Positions 24,693 to 36,163 of a DNA stretch of 64,000 nucleotides are shown in pieces. A model generated the notes under the pieces. That model searched no databases, was not told the DNA's origin, and was given only the letters and a program-made list of their open reading frames with translations. The stretch is taken from NCBI GenBank assembly GCA_020205615.1, contig CM035173.1, positions 27,053,293 to 27,117,292 on the forward strand. Direction: 5' to 3'. Source of the stretch: Panax quinquefolius (lineage: Eukaryota; Streptophyta; Magnoliopsida; Apiales; Araliaceae). The translations under genes and the position numbers were made by a program. Each line of letters starts with the position of its first letter. The first letter of the stretch is position 1.

Positions 24693-25621
24693 AATACGGC
24701 ACTATTCACGGAAAAATTAAATTTTTGGTTTTTGCCCAAGATATCTATTATGGATACTAGCTTTGATTGTATCCATGTTTTGATCATTCTTGAATTTTAC
24801 TTCACTATGATTATTTATGAAGTATTTTTGAATTCGAATTGTTTAAAGTACGAATCCTTAATATTTGTTCTTTTGTTTCACTGGATTCGTTTTTTTCAAA
24901 ATATTTTTCATCATCCTCAGTCCTAAATGATGATATTACTGAATATCTTTGGCTTGTTGTGCAAAGATTAATGATTTTCTTATGAATATCTTTGGCCTGT
25001 TGTGCAAAGATGAACAGGTGTTGAGATGAACATGACCAATTGATGAATATCTTTGGTCTGTAGTGCAAAGATGAATATTTGATTCAAGATGAATATTGAT
25101 TGATGTTACAGGGATAAAATATTGATGATGGACTTTTAAATTCATAGATTATAGTAGATTTCATTCTCTACGCAACTTATCTATGAATTATTATTTCCGC
25201 TACAAATATTAATCTGAAACTTGTTGTCTATTATATTTTATCAAAAAAAATTTCCCTGTTGAAAACTAACGATAATTTGTTCTATATTATCTTAGTCATA
25301 ATATTCTTTACTGGGCTAGTTGAGCTCACCCTTTTCCTTTTTGTTCCATTTTTCTTCTCAGGAGGCGAGAATGTAGCGAGTTCTAGTCGGGGTGTGGAAT
25401 GATGGTTCTAGAGAGTTGTTTTAGTAGTCCACACCATTTTTGTAAAATAATGTATCAATAATTGTAATAAGGACTTATTTGAGTGTGAATATTGTCTAGA
25501 TGGCAATATTTGTATTTAAACTCACAGTTTATATGTTGTATTAATAAAGTTGTAGTTGTTTACATACCATGTTATCGACTACTCAAATGGGTGATGTATA
25601 CCTATTTTTGGAAGCGTCACA
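24693..25621 (+). mobile_element. right part of the family C LTR
   Basis: Continuation of 19411-20410. It carries three tandem hairpins (24945-24968, 24988-25011, 25049-25072), the GCTAGTTGAGCTCACCC block shared by all related LTRs here (25315), and the LTR terminus GGAAGCGTCACA at 25621. Apart from the AATAC duplication, both halves join seamlessly at CACTATTCACG. Confidence 0.8.
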
Positions 25622-25685
25622 CTCAATCTATCTATGGATAGCTTAAGCACTAACTAAAACTCATAGTACATCATACTAGTTACTA

Positions 25686-25755
<70 letters not shown>

Positions 25756-26164
25756 GAAATTGGTGATTATCCATCAAAGATATTTAATGTCACCAACTCA
25801 CTATGATAAAATACTTCTATAAATTATTTAATGTCGATAGATAAATATTATCCATCTTCTTATTAATTCATCTCTACAATTTATAACAAATATATAATAA
25901 TGATATATATTTATTAAACACAACATCACTTATTACCTAGCTTCATATTACCCTATGTAACACAATACCACATACCTCGTAACACATTTATATATTATTG
26001 TTCGAACCCATCTCATGCTTTTAAGGATTTTATCGATTAAATTCTTATTTTAATATTTTTAAAAATTCGGGTTCTTACAAAAATATATTAAATACATTGG
26101 ATTGGTGTATTTTTTTCATTCTTACTCTTTTATTTATTAATTTTCATATTCAAGATGGATCTCT
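25622..26164. other. gene-free stretch with (TA)n tract
   Basis: Non-coding. A (TA)n run of about 60 bp covers 25691-25751. At 26055-26079 the minus strand reads TGTAAGAACCCGAATTTT, similar to an LTR start, so a small LTR fragment may end here, but this is weak. TCTCT at 26160-26164 is the target duplication of the next solo LTR. Confidence 0.6.
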
Positions 26165-29018
26165 TGTAAGACCCCAATTTTATGAAATGAAAGTATTCAA
26201 TTTTCTTATAATTATTATTTTATTTCATAAATGGTTAAATTGATAAAAGGTTAAAGTTAAGGGTGATATGTGAAAATTTTTACAAAGTAAGCAAAGTTGT
26301 TATAAAATATTCGTTTGGTCGAGGAATATTCTTTTATCGGGGAATATTAAATGCGGCAGCACAATCATCGGTGGACCCGCTGACAACTAAGTATTGTAAG
26401 TAGTTAGAAAGCAGCGAACTATCATTTTATAAAAATAACTAATGAAAGTGTTACCGATTAAAATTGTTGAACTACTTTCCTTAATAAAAAATGCGATACT
26501 GGCGTGGTTGCGTAGTAGCACCACGGTATTGATTATTGATGCTTTACGTAAGAAGTCACCCGCTTATACTCAATTATTGCTACACATAATTCTTTGCATT
26601 ATATCTCTCATATTATTGATTCAATTATTGTCACGATTATCATCGCATAATATGTTATATTATTAAATCAATAATTGAGACGACAAAGTTATTCATATTA
26701 TTATTTGCAATATTGATGATGTCAGAAGTTACAAGAAGAAGGGTTTGGTCACCTAATTGTGCGCCAATAAAGAGAAATCCTTATCGAAAGCCCTCTTTTC
26801 TTGGGAACGACCTGGTTGTTAAATATTGTGAGTTATAATATTAATGATGAATAAGTTCGTGTTAATTAAAGATGAAATTGATAATTCCATTGTATGAGAA
26901 TTATTAGTGTTAGTGAAAATCGATATTTATTTCGATAATAATTGATGTCTTGAGGTTATATTGACCAATCGGGTAATTAACTGAATAAATGAGTAATTAA
27001 TTGCTATTAATTCACATGCTTATAACTATGTGTTCACATGTGTGTACTATTGATTCACATAATTTACTATTAGGGGAGTTGGTGCAAGATTGATAATACT
27101 TGCATGACTAAATTAAAAATTGAGGTATAGATGAAGGTACTATACTGTAATTATTTTTTTTCACATGTTTGAAACTATTGAGTCACATGATTTACTATTA
27201 GGGGAGGTGGTGCAAGTTTGATAATACTTGCAGGACTAAATTAAAAATGATGAAAAAGAGGGAGGTATTATACTGTAATATTTTGAGCCCCAAAATGTGC
27301 AATTATTGAAACTATATTTTCCTATAAATAGAAGCTCATTCCTTCATTATTTTTCACCAATTCACTAAAGCTATAGAGCAATTATTATAGAGAGAAATTA
27401 TAGAGAGAAAGAAGAAGAAAGTCTGCTACCTCACTAATTCCAAGATCCAATTTCTTCTAAGGTAAGGGGTATTATTTCTTTCAGATTCATGAAGAGTTAT
27501 TTCTTTCAATATTAAATAAGGGGTTGTTATACCATTCTTTATTATTACGTTGGAATAACTTTTATGTCATGCTTGATCTAACGCATGCCTGTGAATTCTT
27601 ACATTATTCCATTCTTTATTATTACGTTGAAATAACTCATGCATGCGATTACGCGTGCACAGTAAATTCTTCCATTATTCCATTCTTTATTATTACATTG
27701 GAATAACTTTTATACATGTGGATTACGCGTGCACGTGAATTCTTCATTATTCCATTCTTTATTATTCATTGGAATAACTTTTATGCATCTGGATTATGCG
27801 TATCCGTGAATTCTTCATTATTCCATTCTTTATTATTCTGCTGGAATAACTCGTACATGTGGACTCACCGAATGCATGGTGAATGACCATTCGTATTCAT
27901 TCCTTATTAAATTGTGGAAATGATCTGTCTGCGTGAATTACCGCGTGGCGAAAAAATCCATTTGCGCTTCATATATTCTATTATACTCGGTTGGTTAAAG
28001 TTTTGGCTTACATACTCCATGAAATTAGTAGAATATCCGGATATTTGCGCTTCATCCAAAGATCTTTTCATGAAAATATTCTTCCGAACATTCTTGAATT
28101 TTACTTCACAAAGCGATGATGTGTTGAGAATTTGGACATTATTGATTTCTGGAGATATTAAATTATAAATCTTTAAAATTTATCCTTAAACTTGTTTTAT
28201 TGAATTATTATGTCATTGTCATCATCCTCATACTTATATTATGATGAAAGTCATCTTTGGCTTACGTGCATAGATGGACTTGGTATGATTATGACCAGGG
28301 ATTATTTGGTATAATCATGACCGTAATGTGACGAATAATGTGGTGAAAGTCCTCATTGGCATGTAGTTCATTGATGGACAGTTGTTGGTATGATTATGAC
28401 CAGGGATTATTCGGTATAATCATAACTATTGATGATTACATGAATATCCATGGCCGTGATGCAGGGATGATTCGATTTTATTTATTAAAATTTGAGTCTC
28501 GTGATAAAGTTGATGAAAAACTTTTTAAATCATAGAAGATAGTAGATTTTATGCTCTACTTGACTCTTCTAATGGATTGCTTATTCCTCTGCAGTTGTTG
28601 ATCTAAAACTTGTTGTCTATTATATTCTATCAGTTGTTATTCTGTTAAAGGCTAAGGATAATTTATTCTGCATTATCTTAGTCATAATATTTCTTACTAG
28701 GCTAGTTGAGCTCACCCTTTCTTTCACTGTTCTCTTCAGGAAATGAGAATATAGCTGGGACGAGTCAGGGAACGAATTGACGGTCCAGATGGTTGTTTTA
28801 GTAGTCCTCACTATTCTATAAAATAGTGTGACAATAAATGTAATAAGGACCCCATTGAGTGTAGATATAGTCTAGATGACAATATTCTTATTGAAACTCT
28901 TAGATTATGTTTTGTCATATTTTACATGACTGTTGTATAATTAAGTTGTATTTGAATTTTGTACCATGTATTTGACGACTCAAAATGAGTGATGTATACC
29001 TATTTTGGGGGTGTCACA
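26165..29018 (+). mobile_element. solo LTR, 2.85 kb, chromovirus family 2, plus strand
   Basis: It begins TGTAAGACCCC (26165) and ends GGGGGTGTCACA (29018), flanked by TCTCT at 26160-26164 and 29019-29023. U3 contains a roughly 128-bp direct duplication (about 27050-27305). The TATA box TATAAATA is at 27323-27330 and a splice-donor-like AAGGTAAGGG near 27460. The GGAATAAC hairpin array spans 27525-27860, the GGCC-loop hairpins 28245-28470, and the GAGCTCACCC block is near 28705. No internal region is present. It is the best intact reference for the truncated LTRs at 4723-6984 and 9773-9905. Confidence 0.9.
27323..27330 (+). promoter_or_regulatory. LTR TATA box
   Basis: TATAAATA followed by GAAGCTCATTCCTTCATTAT, the same context as at 44459, 52103, 53213 and 54532. 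It marks the U3/R border region of the solo LTR. Confidence 0.7.
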
Positions 29019-29399
29019 TCTCTCATCCTAAAATACAAAAATTTAATAATGATCTGTAACAATGCTCTACTATGTGTTTCATCCACCCTAACAATACTTG
29101 TGAATCCTTCCCCCAAAACCCACCACAGACATAATATAAATGTTGTAGAAGAACCCTCTAATTACTCAAATTAAATGATACCTTCAATAGTATGATATTA
29201 CTTGTGCGGCGGCAGTTTAGGCGGTGGTGGCAGCGGCGATGGCAGTGGTGGCGTCCTTCTTCTCCTTCTTTTCTTATCCCCTTCTCTCTCTCTTTTTTAC
29301 GCTCCTTTTTTCCTTCGCTTTCTTTGTGTCGGCGAATGCACGATCTTGATTGCATTAAATTTGATCAATGATCGTCATCGTGACCGCGTCGATCAATGC
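29019..29399. other. gene-free stretch next to the CACTA-like end
   Basis: Contains a GGC-rich, Gly-like stretch (about 29206-29250) followed by a pyrimidine-rich CTTCTCC run. It may be interior sequence of the CACTA-like element. No gene was recognised on either strand. Confidence 0.4.
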
Positions 29400-29681
29400 T
29401 AATTTTTAATGACATGGACTTATCAGCGACCGCATGCGGTCGCTGATGTTAAGTGGTCGCACAAAACCTTCGCGCCAATATTTCACCAATTTTTGGGAGG
29501 CAAAATTATGCTAGCGACCGCTCAGCGACCGTTCAGCAACCGCATACACTTGCTGATATAATATAGCGACTGGAGTAAATCATGATCGCATATGTCGATT
29601 GGCCATTATTATTAATATAATGACCGCATGCGCGGTCGATATAATCATAATCATTTGTTAGGACTTTTTTCTTGTAGTGTC
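29400..29681. mobile_element. right end of a CACTA-like DNA transposon with subterminal palindromes
   Basis: It ends at 29681 with TTTTTTCTTGTAGTG, the reverse complement of CACTACAAGAAAA, the usual CACTA (En/Spm) terminus in plants. Inside lie several GCGACCGC-type subterminal motifs in both orientations, including a perfect 26-bp palindrome at 29422-29447 (half-site ATCAGCGACCGCA) and GACCGCATGCGCGGTC near 29622. No left terminus was found, so the copy is partial or has a divergent left end. Confidence 0.65.
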
Positions 29682-29689
29682 TTCACATA

Positions 29690-29748
<59 letters not shown>
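29690..29748. repeat. (TA)n microsatellite
   Basis: Uninterrupted run of nearly 30 TA dinucleotides immediately beyond the CACTA-like terminus. Confidence 0.9.
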
Positions 29749-29749
<1 letters not shown>

Positions 29750-29759
29750 ATAAGCTAAC

Positions 29760-30897
29760 ATTTGCATTAAAATAATTTTAAGTTGCATTAAAGCAACTTA
29801 AAACCTTTTAAGACTCCACCATTTATTGTGGTGGTTACCTTCTAATTAATTAATTTCTAACACTCCCCTTGGATGACCACTTCTTAAGAATATGTCTCGT
29901 TAAAAATCTTACCAAAGAAAAACCCTATGGGAAAAAATTGGCTACGGAAAAGAGTACAATATTCTTGTATAACTTCTAGTGTCATAGGATTGCCTCATTA
30001 AAACCTTGCAAAGGAAAATCCAATGAAAAAAAAAATCTTAGCGAAGGAAAAAGAGTACAATCAGCACATATCCTTCAGAAAATTTACTCCCCCTCATGAG
30101 TACCATTGTTCATGGTAAAAATATCCTTAAGTCGACGCATGTCAATGTTGTGCACCATCTTCTTCAAAGTAGCAGTTGGTAATGGCTTAATGAACATATC
30201 AACCAAATTATCACATGATCGTATCTACTTGACATCAATATCACCACTCTTCTGGAACTTATGTGTATAAAAGAATTTTGGTGCAATATATTTAGTTCTA
30301 TCACATTTGATATAGCCTCCCCTAATTTAAGTGATACAAGCGGCATTATCTCCATATACTATTGTTGAACTATTTATGATTGATGATAATCCACAATTCT
30401 CACGAATATGCTGAATTACTGATCTTAACCAAACACATTCATGACTCACTTCGTAAATTGCGATAATCTCTACATGATTTGAAGAAGTAGTAGAAATTAT
30501 TTTCTTAACAGATCTCCATGAAATAGCAGTATTTTCATAAGTAAATAAATATCATGTTTGTAATTGGCTTGTGTAGATCAGAAAGGTAACTAACATCAGC
30601 ATATCCAACTAACTGTGATTTTGATCCATTTGGATAAAATAATCCAAAATCAGTAGTCTCACGAAGATATCAGAAAATATGCTTAATTCCATTCCAATGT
30701 CTCCGAGTTGGTGCAGAACTATACCTTGCTAGTAAGTTAACTGCAAATGTTATATCAGGTCGTGTGAAATTTGCAAGATACATCAAAGCATCAATTGCAC
30801 TAAGATATGGAACTTCAGGACCAAGAGATTTTTCATCATTTTCTTGTGGTCGAAACGGATCTTTCTTGACATCAAGTGACCGACCCACCATTGGAGT
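29760..30897 (-). pseudogene. Ty1/copia RNase H and 3' LTR fragment
   Basis: The minus strand reads RSLDVKKDPFRPQENDEKSL, PYLSAIDALMYLANFTRPDI, FAVNLLARYSSAPTRRHWNG, LFYPNGSKSQLVGYADV and, near the end, LPTATLKKMVHNIDMRRLKD. This is the RT end, connection and RNase H of a copia polyprotein. A purine-rich tract (GAGGGGGAG on the minus strand, about 30091-30101) follows, then LTR-like sequence with the TTTTAACGAGRC/CTATGGG type motifs around 29870-30060. Stops and shifts interrupt it, and everything upstream of the RT end is missing. It is unrelated in sequence to the copia element at 9906. Confidence 0.85.
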
Positions 30898-30899
30898 AC

Positions 30900-32636
30900 T
30901 ATTAAGCTATTTTATAATTTTGAGACTAATAGTTACAAGTCTAAATTTGAAAATAAATAAGACATTTGGAATTAATAGTCATATCCCAAGTATAATCCTT
31001 GCAAATAAACATAACAAAAATATATACAATCTCGCTATTAAATTCGTATATACAATCATACATTTTCATATATACAAATTTTATAGACTAACATAATTTT
31101 CATCCCCTTTCTTATACAATAATTTACTCTAATTGTGGACAATTTGGATTTTAACAAAAAAAAAACTCGTGAGAAAAATAAAGGTGAAGTATCTAATACT
31201 AATACACATTAAACCCTTAAAAATATTATTAGTAATAATAAAATGGCAAAAATACTCCTATATTTATGGAGAAACCATCTAAATAAACAAATTGTGGGTT
31301 CTAAACATATTATGACTGGTCTCTTTATTTTACTTGCCCCTGAACCACGGGCTTTGTGTGTAGTAGACTTGACAATATAGTTAGTTAACTGTTGGGTCAA
31401 ATCATATTAATTGAAACCAAATGAGTTGGTTAACCATTTTTATTTATTCAGGTTGATTAAAGTTTGGACCCATATTTTTTAAACCAAATATAGTTCTGAA
31501 CCAGTTAACTATTTTTCAACCCATATTTCATTCTGGTCCAAATCAAAAAGTTCTTTTCTCATCTTTTCTTCGGGTCCGATCCAATTCCGGACTAATTCTA
31601 AAAATCAATAAATATAATTTAGTTAAAATTTTATTTCTTACAATTTTCTCTCGTAAGTATTGATTTATTTATTTTTATGTTTATTAAATAACATGTATTT
31701 TATATAAATATTATATTATCTAAATAAAGTATGATCAATCAAAACTATCAAATTTTCTTTTATTAGTAACACATGTATATTAAATATGACGTGACTACAT
31801 AAAAATTCAACATTTAACACACATGTAACAAAATTAACTAAAAAATGTCTTTATATTTGCATTTAGGATAATAAAGTATGACATTTATGCAAATAAAGAC
31901 GTCAAAATCATGTATGCAAATTGATAATATATGAATTAATGTGCATATATTTAATTTTAATGGAATACTTTAAAGATTTTTTTATCTTACATATGATAAC
32001 TAACTAAGTCATCTTATTAATTTTTTAATTATGTGTGAGGACTAACCAACTTAGCTTATAATTAATTAGAAATTGCTGATCTCTTTACCTACTTTTATAA
32101 TATACTTTAAAGTTTATGTAAATTCTAGTATTCTAGTATACAAAAGAATTATAAATATGTTTCAATATTTAAACGACATTCATAGAATTATACTATAATA
32201 TATTTTGGATTCCAACATTTCTATTAACACGTTAATAATAATTTTAAAAAATTATTTAAATATGGAAGGGTATTAATAATTTTAATTTAAAATTTTATTA
32301 GTATAGTTTTTTAGCATTTTATTATTTATATTAATAATTTTTATATCATATTATTACTTAATTAATTTAATTGTGACGGTCACAATTTCATTTTTCAAAA
32401 ATTATGTTTAAAAGTCAAGACATCTTAAAATGGTTAATATGGTCTTGAACCATGACCATATAGTTCCAACCCACACAACTCATATTAAAAATGGTTAATA
32501 TAGTTTTAGTTCTTAAATTGAATCATAACCATATTTTAAAAACCAAAACCAACCCATAACCATATTTTGTTAGGCCTAATGTGTAGTTTAGAGACTAAAA
32601 TAGAGATCTAGCTCACTAGACTTGGCTAAATAAGTA
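30900..32636. other. AT-rich gene-free stretch
   Basis: No ORF with recognisable content, no repeat structure and no RNA gene was seen. Composition is strongly AT-rich with poly-A and ATATAT runs. Confidence 0.6.
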
Positions 32637-32887
32637 CTCCCTCCGTCCCAAGATAAAAGTCCTGTTGAACTTTTCACGCATATTAAGAAGATGAATGAAA
32701 TGACAAAATTGTCCATAATAATGTCATTAATTATGGAGAGAATTAGAATAAGAAAAGTATAAGATATTTAATGCTACGGGTATAATAGGAAAAAATGTGT
32801 AAAAGTTTGATTATTAAAGGAAAGTAGACATTTAATATGAGACTATTCAAAATAGTAATAAGGACTTTTATCATAGGACGGAGGGAG
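32637..32887. mobile_element. Stowaway MITE (Tc1/mariner type)
   Basis: The left end CTCCCTCCGTCCCAAGATAA and the right end TTATCATAGGACGGAGGGAG form imperfect terminal inverted repeats of about 25 bp. TA on both sides (32635-32636, 32888-32889) is the target duplication. Length is 251 bp with an AT-rich interior, typical of plant Stowaway elements. The inverted repeats are still well paired, suggesting a moderately young insertion. Confidence 0.95.
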
Positions 32888-32955
32888 TATAAGATACAAA
32901 TATTTAATCTTAAAAGCTAAAATAAGAAGAAAAAGTTTAGTAAAAGCTTGCTCCC

Positions 32956-32956
<1 letters not shown>

Positions 32957-32992
<36 letters not shown>
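32957..32992. repeat. (TA)n microsatellite
   Basis: About 17 TA dinucleotides. Confidence 0.85.
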
Positions 32993-32994
<2 letters not shown>

Positions 32995-33752
32995 TATTTA
33001 AAATAAATAACAAAATAACTCCCAAACACAATTTAATTTTAAATTACACTCAAATTCTAGATTTAGGTAAATTATATATAGATCTAGATATATTTCTAAT
33101 GTTAACGAGTTAGATATATAGAATGTACAAAAGCTTTGGAGCTAACATTAGTGGGCCAATCTGGAATAACTTTAATGGGCTGGTATTGAATGTTAGAGGA
33201 GAAGAATTAATAAGGCTTAAAGTAGCTTTGCTGGGTTTATAAGAATAACCAGCTAGAGAAAATAAAGTGGCAAATAGCAGGCCGGGCTTTTGTAAGAATT
33301 GGCTGGTGATAATGTTACTTTTTTTTGGTTCTTGAGAATTACAATATGGGCTCGCAATGTTTGAAACTGGCTAGTTTTTGTTTTACCCTTTTTTGGAACT
33401 GATTTCTTTCTCTTTACTTTTCTGAGGAAATTTCACTATCATCTTTTGAGAGATTTTGTTTTCTCCGTTTAGGAGATTTTGATTTGTTCGGGACTTTCTG
33501 GTGCATGAATTGTTGAAATTGGATTATTCATATTTGAATGTGGTACTTCCATTAAGACTTGCTCTTGGAACGGTTCGAATTTGCCTATTCTATTATTATT
33601 TTGGGATTATGACTATATTTTGGACTCTTGATCAAAAAAAAAAGTTAGTAAGGTAAGGATTGTAAATGATTAATATTATCCTTCACTGACTGGGTTTGTA
33701 GCCCTGTGCATGTGGATTATATTCCTCATGTCATTAGGATTAATATTCACAC

Positions 33753-33826
<74 letters not shown>

Positions 33827-34370
33827 CGCCAGCAGCCTCTTGTCTTGTGATTTTGATTAAGGCAAGTATTTTTCAAAATCATAATTTTCTATCAATTTCT
33901 AGTCACTTGTACAAATCTCTGTTGAATATATATATATTCAACAAAAATCAAAACTCGAAACTAGTGAATATTCATATATTTTTCTTTCATATTTATAGCA
34001 GTTTATTAATATACTCGTATGGTGATGATACGACTGTGACAGTAAGGTTGAGAATATTTAAATTAGTATAATTAATCACTGTATGAAAACTTTTTCTTTT
34101 TTGCTAGTAAATTCTTGTTTCTTTTCATCTACGTATATGTTCTTCCCATGTAGTTCATAATTTTATTTTTGAAAACAAAAAATGGAGACAGAACTGCCGG
34201 TGGAGCTAAAGAGATCCCTTGATAATTTTTCTCCTCTCTGCACTCCCGGCTGTCACAAGAAGATAAGAATGACCCACAAGACAGATTTAGAGTATGGAGG
34301 AAGAAAAAGAAACAGAAGCCTTGCCATTCAGCTTACTCTTCTTCTCCTCCTCTAGCTAATAAATCATAAG
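32993..34370. other. intergenic sequence with compound microsatellite
   Basis: A (TA)n run at 33756-33790 passes directly into a (GA)n run at 33791-33821. The remainder is AT-rich and has no recognisable gene. Short ORFs here are microsatellite translations. Confidence 0.7.
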
Positions 34371-34379
34371 CAAAACTGA

Positions 34380-35226
34380 CTCGGTTGCAATCAAAAGGCT
34401 TAAGTAATGTTGATTTCTCCTGAAAAGGCGATAATGTAGTTGTTAGTGATCAAGTTACTCCTATTTTGTATCGTTGTCCATGGAAAAAGAAGAACTACAG
34501 GGTCATTAGTGGCCATTCGGGATGCATTTGATCCGACCAATAGTTGGTTCTGTACTGGCTCTTCTCATAAAACCATTAAGATTTGGGATGCTGCGAGTGG
34601 GAGGCTCAGACTCACACTAACAGGGCATTCTGGACAAGTACGAGGTCTTGCAGTTAGCACTAGGCTCCCCTATATGTTTTCTGCTGGTGATGATAATCAA
34701 GTAAACTGCTGGGATATGGGACAGAGCCGAGCTATTCGATCTTTTCAATGGAGGCGTTTATTGTTTAGGTCTTCGTCCTAAGTTGGATATTCTATTGATC
34801 GGCGGTCGGGGGTATGGGATATTCGATGCAAGATGCCCTATCTGGTCACAATGACACAGTTTATTCAGTTTTTGCTAGACCTACGGATCCACAATTGACT
34901 CGACCATCAAATTTTGGGACATTAGGACGGGAAAACAATGGTTACACTTACCCACCACAAGAAATCTGTTCGGGCGGGCAATGGCTCTGCATCCTAAGGA
35001 GGGTGTATTGGTTTACGGCGATAATGGGAGTATGCGGTTCTGGGATTGGAAAAGTGGTCATTCTTTCCAGAGAACACAAACTATTGTTCAGCCTGGTTCA
35101 CTGAATTGTGAAGCTGGTATTTATGCTCTCTCCTTTGACTAGTGAGTTGCGAAGCGGACAAGACTATCAAAATGTGGAAACAGGATGAAGCTGCCACGCC
35201 ACTTAAAGATATTCGGAGGTTTTAGT
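34380..35226 (+). pseudogene. processed pseudogene of a PRL1-type WD40 protein
   Basis: Intronless sequence reading, across several frames, [105 protein letters not shown] (by frame), CEADKTIKMWKQDEAATPL and IRRF followed by a stop near 35226. This is the WD40 propeller of PLEIOTROPIC REGULATORY LOCUS 1, a spliceosome-associated (Prp19/NineTeen complex) protein, from about its second blade to the exact C-terminus. Functional PRL1 genes are split by many introns, and their absence points to retroposition. At least four frameshifts, an in-frame stop and missing blade pieces show it is dead. The N-terminal half is absent. No long poly-A tail or flanking duplication was identified. Confidence 0.85.
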
Positions 35227-36163
35227 TGTTCTTTTGTTTGATTACCATAATGCCACTTCGTGGCATTATGTCTTTTATCTTTCTGAAAAGCTTCGTGGGA
35301 ATGTCAAGTGTTATGGTACTTTTATTCACAAATTTATGTTGTTATGTTGATATTCAGAAAATCCCTGGCTGTACTTATTAATTATATGTTTCTTATAGTG
35401 TAAATATCATTCTTTTGTGGATTTATTCTGGATCTTAACTCTTATTTTGGCATTTGTTGGAGTTATTTTTTATTGTTCAGCTATTGTATTCTATGATTGA
35501 GAAACGATACTACTAATTAATTATTTCAAGCCTAAATATATTTTCAGCCCCTTATTTTTTCACACTTCTTCTATATTGGTTACTGTAATTTAAATTATTT
35601 TTATTAAAGAGGTCACCGACATGCCAGTTAAGATCAGTCAGAACAGACAGGCTTTATATCATCTTATTCTTCTTTTATTTTTCTTTTTGGTTGTGTAAAA
35701 GTTGGGCTAGAATCTTATGCAATTCCTTAGGGGTGAATTTTTAGGTTTGGGGGGTTTTCAATGTTCTTGTTTCAGTTTTGTCCTGATTATCCCTTCCATA
35801 ATTCTACTATACTGCAACTACTCAATACCAATGTGGGGTGATAGTTTTACTCAAAAGTACTGGTAAACTTTACAATGACTGAGATGTATTTAGAGTTCCT
35901 CAAGATGTATCTCCACGATTCAAAATGGCAAAATTCTAAAATTCATCCACTTCAAATTTTTCATCACCATCCTGTTAACTGGCTTAAGGAGTGATTTCAA
36001 GAAGTCAATAAAGATATAATAACAAGAACAGAAACAAATATGATGCCCAATATTGAAATGAAATAACAGAAGGTGATTAATATCAGATAAATACTAAGAA
36101 TTATTGTACTACATGTACCTGATTTACTGGATAGTCTCTCTTCTATTGTAAACAAAAGCATCT
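35227..36163. other. intergenic / 3' flank of the U-box gene
   Basis: Gene-free. The right portion (about 36060-36163) would hold the 3' untranslated region of the minus-strand U-box gene. No other feature was recognised. Confidence 0.6.

Noticed and set aside
26055..26079. Possible start of another minus-strand LTR
   Set aside because: Only about 20 bp resemble an LTR start; no other end, duplication or internal motif was found.
29158..29402. Lys/Arg-rich and Gly-rich overlapping ORFs
   Set aside because: Low-complexity translation of GGC and CTTCTCC runs next to a CACTA-like end.
34440..35104. Two ORFs (113 and 96 residues) as a functional WD40 gene
   Set aside because: They are fragments of one propeller joined by frameshifts and followed by shifted sequence; a complete propeller cannot be made.
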